Of a stretch of DNA of 64,000 nt, positions 1 to 11,194 are shown piece after piece. A program made the position numbers and the translations under genes. This stretch comes from Tetradesmus obliquus (Eukaryota; Chlorophyta; Chlorophyceae; Sphaeropleales; Scenedesmaceae). The DNA is taken from contig CP126198.1 in assembly GCA_030272155.1 (NCBI GenBank), forward strand, positions 1,116,001-1,180,000, read 5' to 3'. Under the pieces are notes generated by a model. The model was not told the DNA's origin and made no database searches. It saw nothing but the letters and a program-made list of their open reading frames with translations. Each line of letters begins with the position of its first letter. Position 1 is the stretch's first letter.

Positions 1-783
1 GCCGCGGCCCGCTCACCTCGCTGCGTATGAGGCATACTTCTTGCCGTCTAGCTGCACATGTTGCGCTTTCAAGTTGCAGCAGGGTACAGGCCGCAAAGCC
101 TACACCCACCTGGCTGCGTATGAGGCATACTTCTTGCCATCCAGCTGCGCAGGCCGCTCAATGCCGCTCAACTTGAGCATGTTGTAGGTTTTAGGGTTCA
201 TGAGTGTGAATTCAAGGGTTTGAACGCCTTAGCGCACCCACCTGGCTGCGTATGAGGCATACTTCTTGCCATCCTGCTGCGCAGGCCGCTCAATGCCGCT
301 CAACTTGAGCATGTTGTAGGTTTTAGGGTTCATGAGTGTGAATTCAAGGGTTTGAACGCCTTAGCGCACCCACCTGGCTGCGTATGAGGCATACTTCTTG
401 CCATCCTGCTGCGCAGGCCGCTCAATGCCGCTCAACTTGAGCATGTTGTAGGTTTTAGGGTTCATGAGTGTGAATTCAAGGGTTTGAACGCCTTAGCGCA
501 CCCACCTGGCTGCGTATGAGGCATACTTCTTGCCATCCTGCTGCGCAGGCCGCTCAATGCCGCTCAACTTGAGCATGTTGTAGGTTTTAGGGTTCATGAG
601 TGTGAATTCAAGGGTTTGAACGCCCTAGCGCACCCACCTGGCTGCGTATGAGGCATACTTCTTGCCATCCAGCTGCGCAGGCCGCTCAATGCCGCTCAAC
701 TTGAGCATGTTGTAGGTTTTAGGGTTCATGAGTGTGAATTCAAGGGTTTGAACACCTTAGCGCACCTACCTTGCTGCGTATGA
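1..783. repeat. 132-bp tandem array carrying the 3' end of THI5-like exon 2 plus its donor
   Basis: The same landmark recurs at 111, 243, 375, 507, 639 and 771, an exact 132-bp period, with one more diverged copy at about 19-50. Read on the minus strand, each unit encodes SGIERPAQQDGKKYASYAAR followed at once by a GTGGGT or GTAGGT donor and about 65 bases of intron. Units 2-5 are almost identical. The copy at 771 is the one continuous with the rest of the complete exon. Confidence 0.93.
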
Positions 784-2044
784 CGCGTATTTCTTGTCAT
801 CCAGCTGCGCAGGCCGCTCAATGCCGCTGGATTTGAGCGTGACAATGGCTGACTGGTTGCTCTGCAGCAGCGCTGCCACAGCCACGATCTTGGGCTTGGC
901 TGCATTGGGCCAGGTGTGGTAGCTGATCACACTCTCTGAGGGCACGCAGGCAAATGTGGCGCTGCGGTCGACGAGGCGGGAGCCTATGGTGCAGTGGCAG
1001 TGGCAGTGGCAGTGGCGGGGATGTTGGCACAGGTTGGCTTCACATGTGTACACATGTCCGCAACGGTTGCTGGGCTTGGCTGCATTGGGCCATGTGTGGT
1101 AGCTGATCACACTCTCTGAGGGCACGCAGGCAAATGTGGCGCTGCGGTCAACGAGGCGGGAGCCTGTGGTGCAGTGGGGGGTGGCAGCAGCAGCGGCAGT
1201 GGCAGTGGCGGGGATGTTGGCACAAGGTGGCTTCACATGTGTGCACATGTCCGCAACGGTTGCTGGGCTTGGCTGCATTGGGCCATGTGTGGTAGCTGAT
1301 CACACTCTCTGAGGGCACGCAGGCAAATGTGGCGCTGCGGTCAACTAGGCGGGAGCCTGTGGTGCATAAGGTGGCAGTGGCAGTGGCAGCGGCAGCGGCA
1401 GTGGCAGTGGCGGCGGCAGTGGCAGTGGCGGGGATGTCGGCACAGGTTGGCTTCACACATGTCGGCAGAGGGGGCCAGACTGATGTTTGCACATTACGTG
1501 AGGGAAAACAGGCAAATGTGGTGCTGCGGTTGACTAGGCGGGGAGCCTATGGTGCAGGCAGGTGGCAGCGGTGAACAGCATCACAGCGTGGCGTCACAGA
1601 TGTGGGAAAGGGGAGTCAGCAATTGCACTGTTTATTGCCTTGAACAGCTGAGCATGCACGATGGTTGAAAGCTAACAAAGAGCTGCTGCTTGCTGCTGGA
1701 GCTGGGGGCACCATTTGGTACTGCCTGCAGCAGCACGCGCACAACAGCAGCAGCAGTTCCCAGATGGCAGCCTAGCGTGGACCATTTGCCACAGTAGCTG
1801 GCATTAGCGTCAGTTATTGTACGTTCATTGTAACGAATAGCTTTATGTTGGCATCTCGTTGCAGCACAGGTGGCATCTGCTGTGCAAGCAGCACACCTGG
1901 AGTGGTCTTGTACTCGTCCTGGTGCGGGCTCAGGATCTGCACCTCGAGCCCCGCATCCTTGTAAAACCCTTTGCTTCGTGCGACGTAAAACCCTGTATGA
2001 TTTGTGTTTGGCGTCCAGTCCAATGCGATCGTGATCGGGGCCAT
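1..2044 (-). CDS. NMT1/THI5-like (SsuA/THI5 family) protein, 5' part; 3' end outside window
   Basis: The start at 2044 opens exon 1 (2044-1897), whose product begins MAPITIALDWTPNTNHTGFY and continues with KGFYKDAGLEVQIL, the N-terminal lobe of periplasmic-binding-like NMT1/THI5 proteins. Exon 1 ends in phase 1 at CCAG|GTGTGC. The complete exon 2 is 983-770 and supplies SRLVDRSATFACVPSES, VISYHTWPNAAKP and KIVAVAALLQSNQSAIVTLK, ending at KKYASYAAR with donor AAG|GTAGGT. Relatives make the thiamine pyrimidine (HMP-P) in fungi or bind pyrimidine precursors in bacteria. The residues that separate synthase from binding protein lie beyond the window, so the exact role is open. Intron 1 and the following intron are filled with partial copies of exon 2 (separate entries). 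A further copy of the exon end lies at 19-50, so which donor is used cannot be read from sequence alone. Family assignment is firm; function is inferred. Confidence 0.8.
877..1560. repeat. Partial tandem copies of the acceptor side of THI5-like exon 2
   Basis: On the minus strand the segment acceptor plus SRLVDRSATFACVPSES and VISYHTWPNAAKP appears three times, with landmarks at about 891, 1071 and 1264 (spacing 180 and 193). A fourth, worn copy lies at 1505-1560. Only the copy at 983-770 runs on into the rest of the exon; the others break off after AAKP into unrelated sequence. Between copies sit short GGCAGT/GGCAGC minisatellites (about 990-1015, 1180-1210 and 1373-1430). Confidence 0.88.
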
Positions 2045-2670
2045 GACTGGTGCTACAGTGCCAATGTTCTACTACGCACACATGCGGCCTGAGTCCTCCT
2101 TTACAGCGTATTTTGCATGCTTTCAATGCCTCAAACGTATTTGCTGTCACGATCGGGGGATCCAGCACCCGCGATACACTCGACCTCTGCTTGTAGCACA
2201 CCTGGCATAACTGTCATTGCTGTCACAGCCAGCCAGCCAGGCAGAGGGCAGCAAGCAACCTGACTTCGCTGCATACGTTGTAGTATGGAAAGCTTCTAAG
2301 CAGACTCACCGGCATGCCTGATGACAAGAATTGCTGCTATGCTTATATGCTGCCAGCAGAGTGTGGGCTGCCAAGCTTCCTGCTGCACTGCAGCTGAGCT
2401 GCACTCCATGCTTGATTTCAAGTGGCTCATAACACGCCTGGATAAGGCGTGTGCTGTGAAAAGGCTGTAGGGGTTATAGATCTGTACGGGTTTGAGTGTT
2501 GCGAGGTTCACACGAGTGTCAAGGCAGCAACTTGCCAGCTGCATGCGCAGGGACATGTCCTGCAGGTAGTGCCGTATCGGTAATCGACTTTCTGTCACTG
2601 TAAGTGGGGTTCCACCATCTTAACCTTCCGTGAGCCTTGATTACACGATCATAGTTGTTTGATCTATGGC
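2045..2670. other. Intergenic space between two divergent genes
   Basis: This lies between the minus-strand THI5-like start and the promoter of the plus-strand secreted-protein gene. No recognisable coding exon, RNA gene or repeat family is seen. It presumably holds both 5' UTRs and promoters. Confidence 0.5.
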
Positions 2671-2676
2671 TATAAA
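2671..2676 (+). promoter_or_regulatory. TATA box of the secreted-protein gene
   Basis: TATAAA at 2671 is preceded by CTATGGC and lies 134 bases before the ATG at 2805. This is a reasonable distance for a core promoter with a 5' UTR of about 100 bases. The identification is by motif and position only. Confidence 0.5.
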
Positions 2677-2804
2677 GCGCACGGCTTGCGAGTGGGTTGC
2701 AGGCATCGCCGAGTGAACACCCAGCAACCAGTCGCAACACAACCAAGGAAACAAGAACGCCAAAGAGCGCTTCGTTTAACTCTGCAAGTTACGTTGCTTC
2801 GACC

Positions 2805-3388
2805 ATGAAGGCCTTAGTGATCGCCTGCTTCGCGCTGTGCGGTGAGCTTGCAATGACCACGGGTGACCAGTACTGTACTTTTCACGACAGCTCATATGCC
2901 ATCATATCTACGCTTGCATTATACTGAGACGAAAATGTTTTATGCCTGCTTATGATGGAGAGAACGTTGTCAGCGATCACATCATCGACTTTTTGCACTT
3001 GTTTTTCCCGCCTGTTCGCAGTGTGCGCAAGCCTGGCGGAAACCAACCAACCAAGTAAGCGGATGTTTGACCGTGAGTTTCATTCACTAGAAACTAGTTT
3101 CTAAGAGCTCTGACGTGCGACTTTCTGCTGCAACTTCCGACCTTCCTTCAAGCTTCGCATGTACCAGCTGCTGCCACCTGCAGCAGGACAGCAGCAGAAC
3201 ACGGATTTTGGTGCTGCTAGACGCAAATTCTGGCTTTACATCACATCTTAACTATCTTTCTCTACCTTCAGAGCTCTCTATCACACCTGCTGCTGCTGAT
3301 GCTGCTGCTGCTGCTGCTGCATTGCAGAGCCCCGTGCCCCTGCCTCCAAGCCCGCCCCTGCCAAGCCACCCCAGCAGCAACCCCCTCC

Positions 3389-3423
<35 letters not shown>

Positions 3424-3898
3424 CCCCCGGCCCCTACTTCCAGTCATCCATGGTCAGCAGCACCAACAACGGCGGCAAGGTGGAAACTGCCATGCTGACC
3501 AGTCAAACAGTCAACGGCAAGACCACCACCACCACACTGCAGGGAGACAAGGTGCAAACTTTCAACGGCCCTATGCAGCCCGCAATGATGCCACCCATGC
3601 AGCCAATGCCCTGGTACGGCCCTGGAGATTACGGCAAGAGGCGCTCCCTGGCTGGCGTTGACGCTGCACAGACGGCAGACAGCACACAGCAGCGCTGGCG
3701 CAACAGGTGAGAGGGGTGTGATGGTCAGTCGTTGAGTCAGCTGCAAATTTGGGCTGCTGGTGCAGTGTAAGAGGCCGCTAATTGTCAATGACAGCGACAG
3801 CAGCTGCAAGAAAACAAAAAGATGCTGCTCGCGGCTGAACAGTCCTACACACGCAGCAGATCATCACTGCGCTGCGCCCATAGCTTTGTCTCCAATAA

Positions 3899-3956
<58 letters not shown>

Positions 3957-5269
3957 ACATCGCCAGGGGTGATAGCTGGGGTGGCAACAACTGGGGCGGC
4001 AACAGACCCTTTTCTGGCGGCTTTAGTGGAAGCATGGCCCAGGCACAGTCACAGAGCCAGTCCATGGGTAAGACTGCTGCTGCAATTGCTACTGCTGCAA
4101 CATCTTTGTATCGCAGCATGTCCATAGCTTAGATGGCTGTGTTGCAGCTTCCTGCATGTATGTGCGAAACCTGTTGCCGCAAGCGGCGCAACCATGTCCC
4201 ACTTGCAGATATGCCTTTATTTTGAAACGGTCCATTGACATCCTCAATGGCCACCTGAATGGTCTGTCAGGCTAGTCAGGACTACACCACTCATCATGCA
4301 CTGCTGCACTGCCAAATGCTGCTGCCAACTGCTGCTGCTGCTGCTGCTGCTGCTGCAGGTGGCATGAGTCAGAGCCAGGCCCAGGCACAGGCCATGGGCA
4401 TGGGCAGGGGAGGTGAGTGACACAGCAGCAACTTATGTAACTCAAGGCCTACATGCAGACACCACCAGCAGCAGTGGCGGCAGCAGCAGCAGCAGAAGCA
4501 GTGGCAACTGTCCGCTGGTGACCACAGTTCTGGACTGCCAGTGGAGTGCTGCCCAGTTAGCAGCAGTCGGCAGTGCTGCATAGCAAGCGTGACCTGCTGG
4601 CAGTGCTGGGAGGCAGTTGCTGCTGTGTTGAAAGCCTTTCAGTGACAGCTGGCATGCAAACCTTACATGCCTGCCTCGTCGCATGATGAACCACCCACTC
4701 ACCCAGACCTCCCTGCTGCTGCTGCCAATGCTGCTGCTGCTGCTGCTGCTGCAGGTGGTTCCATGTCTCAGGCACAGTCCCAGGCACAGTCAATGGGCTA
4801 TGGAGGTCGCAAGCTTGCTAGCACCAGCAGCACAAACAGTGCCAACAGTGCAAGTGCTGTGCAAGCCGCTGATGCAGCTAATGCAGCGCAGAACAAGCAG
4901 GCAGCTCAGCAGTGGGGCTGGGGCGGCAGTGGCTCCTCTGCCTCTGCTGGCGCGCGGGCTGGCTCCTTTGGCGGCTGGGGAGGCAGCGGCAGCGGCGCTG
5001 AGGCCTTTGCACGCTCCGACTCCTGGGGCAACGGCGGTGAGTGAGCAGCTTTCAAAGCAATGGTGCAAGTTTGACAGTGGTGGCTTAGGGAGAAATGAAT
5101 CTGAGCATGGCTTGCATGTTGGCAGTGCTACACAAGTGGCCATCTCAGCACACATAAAACAGCAGACTGTGACACATGCTGCTGTTCGACGCTGCAACTG
5201 CCAATGCGTCCCTGCCGCTATGCATCATGAGGACGTTCATCCTGCAGGTCACCTGCTGCATTTCACATA

Positions 5270-5319
<50 letters not shown>

Positions 5320-5856
5320 GTGTCCTGCAGGTGGATCCATGTCTCAGGCGCAGGCTCAGGCCCAGTCCCAGTCCATGGGTGGTTTCTTTGGGGGCCGCAA
5401 GCTGGCCAGCATCAACACTGCCAACAGTGTGCAGGCTGCAGATGCAGTGCAAAACAAGCAGGCCACAGATGCAGCGCAGAAGGGTCAGGCTGTGCAGCAG
5501 TGGGGCTGGGGCGGCAGTGGCTCCTCTGCCTCTGCTGGCGCGCGGGCTGGCTCCTTTGGCGGCTGGGGAGGCAGCGGCAGCGGCGCTGAGGCCTTTGCAC
5601 GCTCCAACTCCTGGGGCAACGGCGGTGAGTCAGGATGCTGCTGAGTACGCAACAGCACCATTGTGGCAACAGCTAGGGCTAGGGCTATCGGCATCTCAAA
5701 ATGGTTTCTGCATGCTACCACACTGACTGTTGACCTTCAAATGCAAGACAGCTGCTTTGACCAGTGCTATAGTTGGATGCTGCAGCTGCCAACTTGTGCT
5801 TGCCACTATACAACAGCTGCAATTTGCTCAACCTGCTGCAACCAACATGTCACTTG

Positions 5857-5898
<42 letters not shown>

Positions 5899-7315
5899 GT
5901 CCCACAGGTGGCAGCATGTCCAAGGCCCAGGCTCAGGCACAGTCCCAGTCCATGGGAGGCTTCTTTGGGGGCCGCAAGCTGGCTAGCATCAACAGCATCA
6001 ACAGTGTGCAGGCCGCAGATGCAGTGCAAAACAAGCAGGCCGCAAATGCAGCGCAGAGCAAGCAGGCTGTGCAGCAGTGGGGCTGGGGCGGCGGTGGCTC
6101 TTCTGCCTCTGCTGGCGCGCGGGCTGGCTCCTTTGGCGGCTGGGGAGGCAGCGGCAGCGGCGCTGAGGCCTTTGCGCGCTCCAACTCCTGGGGCAACGGC
6201 GGTGAGTCTGGGTGCTGCCATGTTGGCTGTTGATGCAGTCGACTTGGCTTATAACTGCTTATAGTGTAAGAGATGTACAGCAGGCACAACCATTGCTGCG
6301 GTATCTGCAGGCGCAACTGCGCTCAAGCAGTTTGCAAAGTCAGCCATTCAGTGAACGGGGTTGTTGCTGGAGGGCCCTGATTGGCGACAGTACCACTGTG
6401 TCAGATGCGTCCTTTCACACATCGCTGCGCTACCAGCCAACATTGCTTGTGCATACACCTGCAACACATCTGCTGCTCCCGCTGCTGCTGCTGCTGCTGC
6501 AGGTGGCTCCATGTCCCAGGCACAGGCACAGGCACAGAGCCAGTCTTATGGTGGCGGTGAGTGCCATGCTTCCAAGCGAGCTGCTTCTCTGTCACCAGCC
6601 AACATGCTGCACCATGATGAAAACCTTGGGCAAGGCCCGTGTACACAGCATGCACAGCATGTGCAGATAATTGCCAGCTTTTCATTTTGGCGTCAGCGTA
6701 CATTCCCCGGTGGGCTTTCACTTACCTACAGCATGCAGTCCCTCGCTTGCACATCATGTCACGATTGGCTGAACCAAGCTACTGTATGGCTAAGTGCTCT
6801 TCCCCTCTGCTGCTGCTGCTGCTGCTGCTGCAGGTTTTGGCGGCTACGGGAAGAAGCTGCTGGCCGCTGATGCGGTCAACACAGTCAACGCAGTCAATGC
6901 GGTCAACACGGTCAACACTGCTGACAAGGCCACCCAGTCGGGTGCCAGTGCTTATGCTGAGGCCAGCTCCTTCAACGACGGCTGGGGAGGATCTGGCGCG
7001 TCCGCTGAAGCACGGGCCGAGTCCTTTGGCAATGGCTTTGGTGAGTGATCTGGCTCTGGTGGTGGTGTTAGTGGTGGCGCTGCTGCTGTCAATGTAGAGT
7101 TTTGCTTAACCCACGATTTCAGCATGGCATGCTGCAGGCAACAATAAGAGGGACCATTACTTGTTGCTGTGTTTTGGCACTGCCAAAACACAGCATTCAT
7201 CATTGTGACAATACGTGTGACAGCTTTACAGGGCTGCTGGTATTCACATGACTGCTGGTATTATATGCTTGTGTGTCGTGGCGCAACCCCGCAAGTTGCT
7301 TTATCATTCTCTCCG

Positions 7316-7401
<86 letters not shown>

Positions 7402-8289
7402 AGGTGGTTCTCAGTCCCAGGCTGGGGCCCGGGCGCAATCCTATGGCGGTGGTGAGTGCCATGTAAAGAGACGAATCTATACAGCAATTTCTACATGCAT
7501 GCACCTTCAAGCATTGCTGGACCAGGAGTGCCATGCCTGCTGCTTGTACCGGTCCCTGCGATGCAGCAGCCGCTGTTGCTGACAGGCTCACAGCATGCTA
7601 CATGCCTGAAAGATCTCTGAGATGAAGCACTTTGCCGAACATGTACACCACAACTCCTGTTATTTTGTGCACACGGGCCATGTCGCACAGCTCATTGCAA
7701 CACCACTCAACAACGGGGTTTGTTTTGTATCTGCAGCCATCCACCGCAGTGCTTGGACCTTGTGGGCTCTACCTACATGCTGCAACGCTGTGGCAGCTAC
7801 ATCTCATCATTCTGCTGCTGCTGCTGCTGCTGCAGGCAATGGCTGGAACGATTGGGGCAAGAAGCGCATGGCCCGCAAGATGCTAGCTGCTGAAGCAGTC
7901 AAAGCAGTCAACACAGTCAACGCAGTCAACACGGTCAACACGGTCAACACTGATGACAAGGCCACCCAATGGGGCGGGTCTGGCTCCAGTGCCAGGGCCT
8001 GGGCTGAGGCCAGCTCCTTCAATGACGGCTGGGGAGGATCAGGCTCCGGAGCATCTGCTGGCGCAAGCTCTGAATCTTTTGGCAATGGATTTGGTGAGAC
8101 TGCTGCTGCTCTTGCTGCTGCTGCTGCCGCTACCGTTGAATGCTGTGCATCGTCGACATCATTGTCACGGACAGGACGAAACAGGCTGTTGACATATAGT
8201 TCCACCCGGACAGGACGAAAGCAACTGGTTGGAAATAATTTGCTTGTAGATTGACACCAGGTGTGCAAGGCGGGCGTTTCAACAGCAAC

Positions 8290-8321
<32 letters not shown>

Positions 8322-8406
8322 AGGTGGGTCAGGTGCTCGGGCCTCTGCTGGTGCAGAGTCCTGGTCCAACGGTGGCTTTGGTGGCTGGGGCAAGAAAAAG
8401 CTGTAG
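2805..8406 (+). CDS. Secreted Gly/Ser/Ala-rich modular repeat protein (13 exons)
   Basis: Exons: 2805-2841, 3022-3054, 3328-3706, 3967-4067, 4359-4412, 4755-5036, 5331-5624, 5908-6201, 6503-6556, 6834-7040, 7404-7451, 7836-8093 and 8324-8406. All phases close, giving 707 residues. The first two exons give a signal peptide (MKALVIACFALCVCASLA), so the protein is probably exported or in the cell wall. Exon 3 is Pro/Gln-rich with a Q run and ends in a GKRRSL stretch. Later exons alternate a short GGSMSQAQAQAQ module, an NKQA/VNTVN linker and an aromatic-glycine block such as FGGWGGSGSGAEAFA. The last exon ends GGFGGWGKKKL. Exons 5-12 are all phase 1-1 and multiples of three (54, 282, 294, 294, 54, 207, 48, 258), and exons 6-8 are near copies. 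I know no family match; an extracellular structural role is inferred from the signal peptide and composition. Confidence 0.85.
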
Positions 8407-9786
8407 AGGCACAGCCGACTGCTGCATGCTGCTGCATTTCTAACTGGCAGAGAAGGTTAGGGCTCAAGAGGACACGTGTGTGTACATGTGCTTCAACCCT
8501 TTACCCTGATTGATTGCTGACGCCTTGGAGTTCGGCGCGATGCGCTGCATTGATTGTTGCCCAAGATGTGACGTATACACATAACAGATGTGACAGCTGT
8601 TACATGCATGAGACAGCAGTGTTCAAAGTCTGACATTTGCTCTTAGGAGGTTTAGGTTCAGTTAGCTTGTGTGGTGTGCCGTGCCACACTGTATATCACT
8701 GTTCGACAGACATGGTTTCTGTGCAAGACAATTTACAGACATGGTTGACGGCAGATAGGGTGTCAGCAGCAGGCGCGTGGCAGGTTCTTGCCGCGCCATG
8801 TCCTGCGCTCTCCCATGTCCTGCGCTGTGCTTGATCCCAGCCAGCTGCATGTGTCTCTCAAGGCTTGTAGGGCCTAAGTTGTAGGTTGTTGTTGTACTAC
8901 ATGCGTGCATGTACGCGCACTGACATTGCTGATTAGGAAATCATCCGCACAAGTTCAACTTGATCTGATCAAGACAGCCTCACATCGCTGCATGACATGC
9001 ACGGGATCCGCACGTCAGGTGCCAAACCAGTTTGTGTGCGGACAGGTCTTACAACCTGGCTGTGCGACGCAGGTGTTACGCAGCATCTGTCAGGCATGCC
9101 CTGCATAGAGCTCCATCCCGCCTGCTTTCTTTCCATCACCCTGTGTGCTGTGGTTTCCGTGGAAAAATATCAGTGTGTCAAGGGCTGTCATGCACTGCAC
9201 CGCACTTATACACTCACATAGTACTAGAGCTTGGTGATGATACTATCGTAACAGTTGGTTAACACTGCTGCTGCGAGAAGTAGCATGGTGCTGGCAGTGG
9301 AGTTGCCTGCTAGATAGCTGGCTGTAACAGTGCCGAAGGATCCACATCGCAGCACCATTGCTGTACAGATAATTTCTCAGATCATGTGACCCAGAGCTGT
9401 ATAACATTGTCTGTCTATCACAACCAAATATCAAAAGACCCGGATCTTCGCCACTTTGAACATTAAAGTGCAACAGCTGGCAGCAAGCTGGCCGCAGGCT
9501 GTTGTGCAGTACAGCAAAACATTGGAGTACAGCCAATGCTACATGAGTCCCCTGCGTGCCTGACATCGCTAATCACGTAACATGTAATAGAGTTCGAACA
9601 TATCGTTGGGGCTGATTGCACTGGAGTGCGAATGGTCATCCGCTGTACCCTCTGCAACACGTCAGCCTTTATTCGCATCAGCAGTATCGACGTCCGTCGC
9701 CGCTGATCAAACGGACATCCATTTGAAGCTCAATTGCTCTACTTTGCATACTTTTGAGGCGTTGGTATCGAACAGAATACGCAGGG
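8407..9786. other. Intergenic stretch
   Basis: This lies between the secreted-protein stop and the aminotransferase start. It should hold the 3' UTR of the first gene and the promoter of the second. No recognisable gene, structural RNA or repeat is seen. Confidence 0.5.
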
Positions 9787-10446
9787 ATGGAAGCAGCACA
9801 CGGAGACAGCAGCAAGGTTGTGGACTGGGAGCAGCGATGGAGCCGAGAGGCCCGAAGGAAACAGATGCCAACACTTCAAAGTAGGTCAATATGCAGTTGC
9901 TTTAGCTGGCGTTAGAGTAGCAACCTGCTTCTTCCTGCAGTCCTGCTGCTGCTGCTCGTGCTGCTGCTACTGCTACTACTGCTGCTGCTGCTGCTGCCAG
10001 CGTATCTGCAGCCAACACACCACCCACTGCGCAGCAGTGTTGATTTAAGCATGCATGCGCATGCAGTTAATCTAGTTCCCTCTGACGCTGAATGAAGCAC
10101 CAAATAAATGATATGTTGCAGCTCAGCAGCTCTGTTGCAGCACATGTTGCAGCTCAGCTTGCCATCCTGTGGCTATCAACCTCGGTGCAACTCCAGGTCC
10201 ACTCCGCAGTCAAACTGCATGATACGCTGCATTGGTGCACACGCAGGAAGCCTCCTCACTGCCTTCCTCTGCTTCTTCTTCTTCTGCTGCTGCTGCTGCT
10301 GCTGCTTTGTAGGCATTGTGTCAAAGTACCAGGGTGCCCCAGGCATAATCGGCATGCATGGCGGCCTGCCTCCTGCTGATGCATTCCCCTTCTCAGCCTT
10401 CGACTGCTCCCTGCAAAGAAGCTGTGGCAGCAGTGATGCAACAGCA

Positions 10447-10484
<38 letters not shown>

Positions 10485-11157
10485 TAGCTTGAGCATAGCA
10501 GACCCTCTGCTGGTGTCAGCTGCGCAGCAGTACAACATGCATGCAAAGGTACGCTGCCAGCCAAGCATACGCGTCACCTCGGCAGCATGCACTGTACTTT
10601 TGATGCAACAGTTGCAGCCTCATGAATAGGCTGCAGAGACCAAAGGTGCGCCGCCAGCCAAGCAGTGCTGCAGCCTCAGCCGCGCACGCTTCATGAAACA
10701 GACAGCTGACAGCCTGGGTCAGCAGTAAACAAGTTTAACACAGCACATGCCGGCTAGATCCATGCCATGGCATGTGCAGGATGCCGGCGCAAAGCAGCCG
10801 CTGCGGCGTAGCAGCATTCCTTGTGACGCTCTAACAGTGTCACAGCGAACTAGAATCACTTTGAAGTGACGCTCATGTGGTTTGGTGTGTCCCTAGCATT
10901 GCTTTGTGCTTTTGTCTGTAGCTGATTGGTGATGTCGCTGCAAATTCTTCTTCTTGCTGCTGCTGCTGCTGCTGCCAGGGCTACCCTCCACTGCAGTACT
11001 GGGCCAGGGACATCACTTGTAGCAGACTGTTGATATGGCTGCCATAGTTCTTGTTGCTGCTGTTTGTTGCTGCTGTTTGTTTGTTGCAGTCCTGGGCCAG
11101 GGACTTTGGTTGTAACAGACTGTTAATGTTGCTGCCATGGTTCTTGCTGCTGCTGAT

Positions 11158-11194
<37 letters not shown>

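Noticed and set aside
1-783. CRISPR-like regular array
   Set aside because: The period is 132 bp with the whole unit conserved, no short repeat/unique spacer pattern, and the unit encodes a known exon end with a splice donor.
1327-1574. Trp/Gln-rich plus-strand frames
   Set aside because: They arise from the GGCAGT/GGCAGC minisatellite inside a minus-strand intron.
3900-7500. Poly-Leu, poly-Cys, poly-Ala, poly-Gln and poly-Ser frames
   Set aside because: All are readings of (CTG)n intron tails in other frames or on the other strand.
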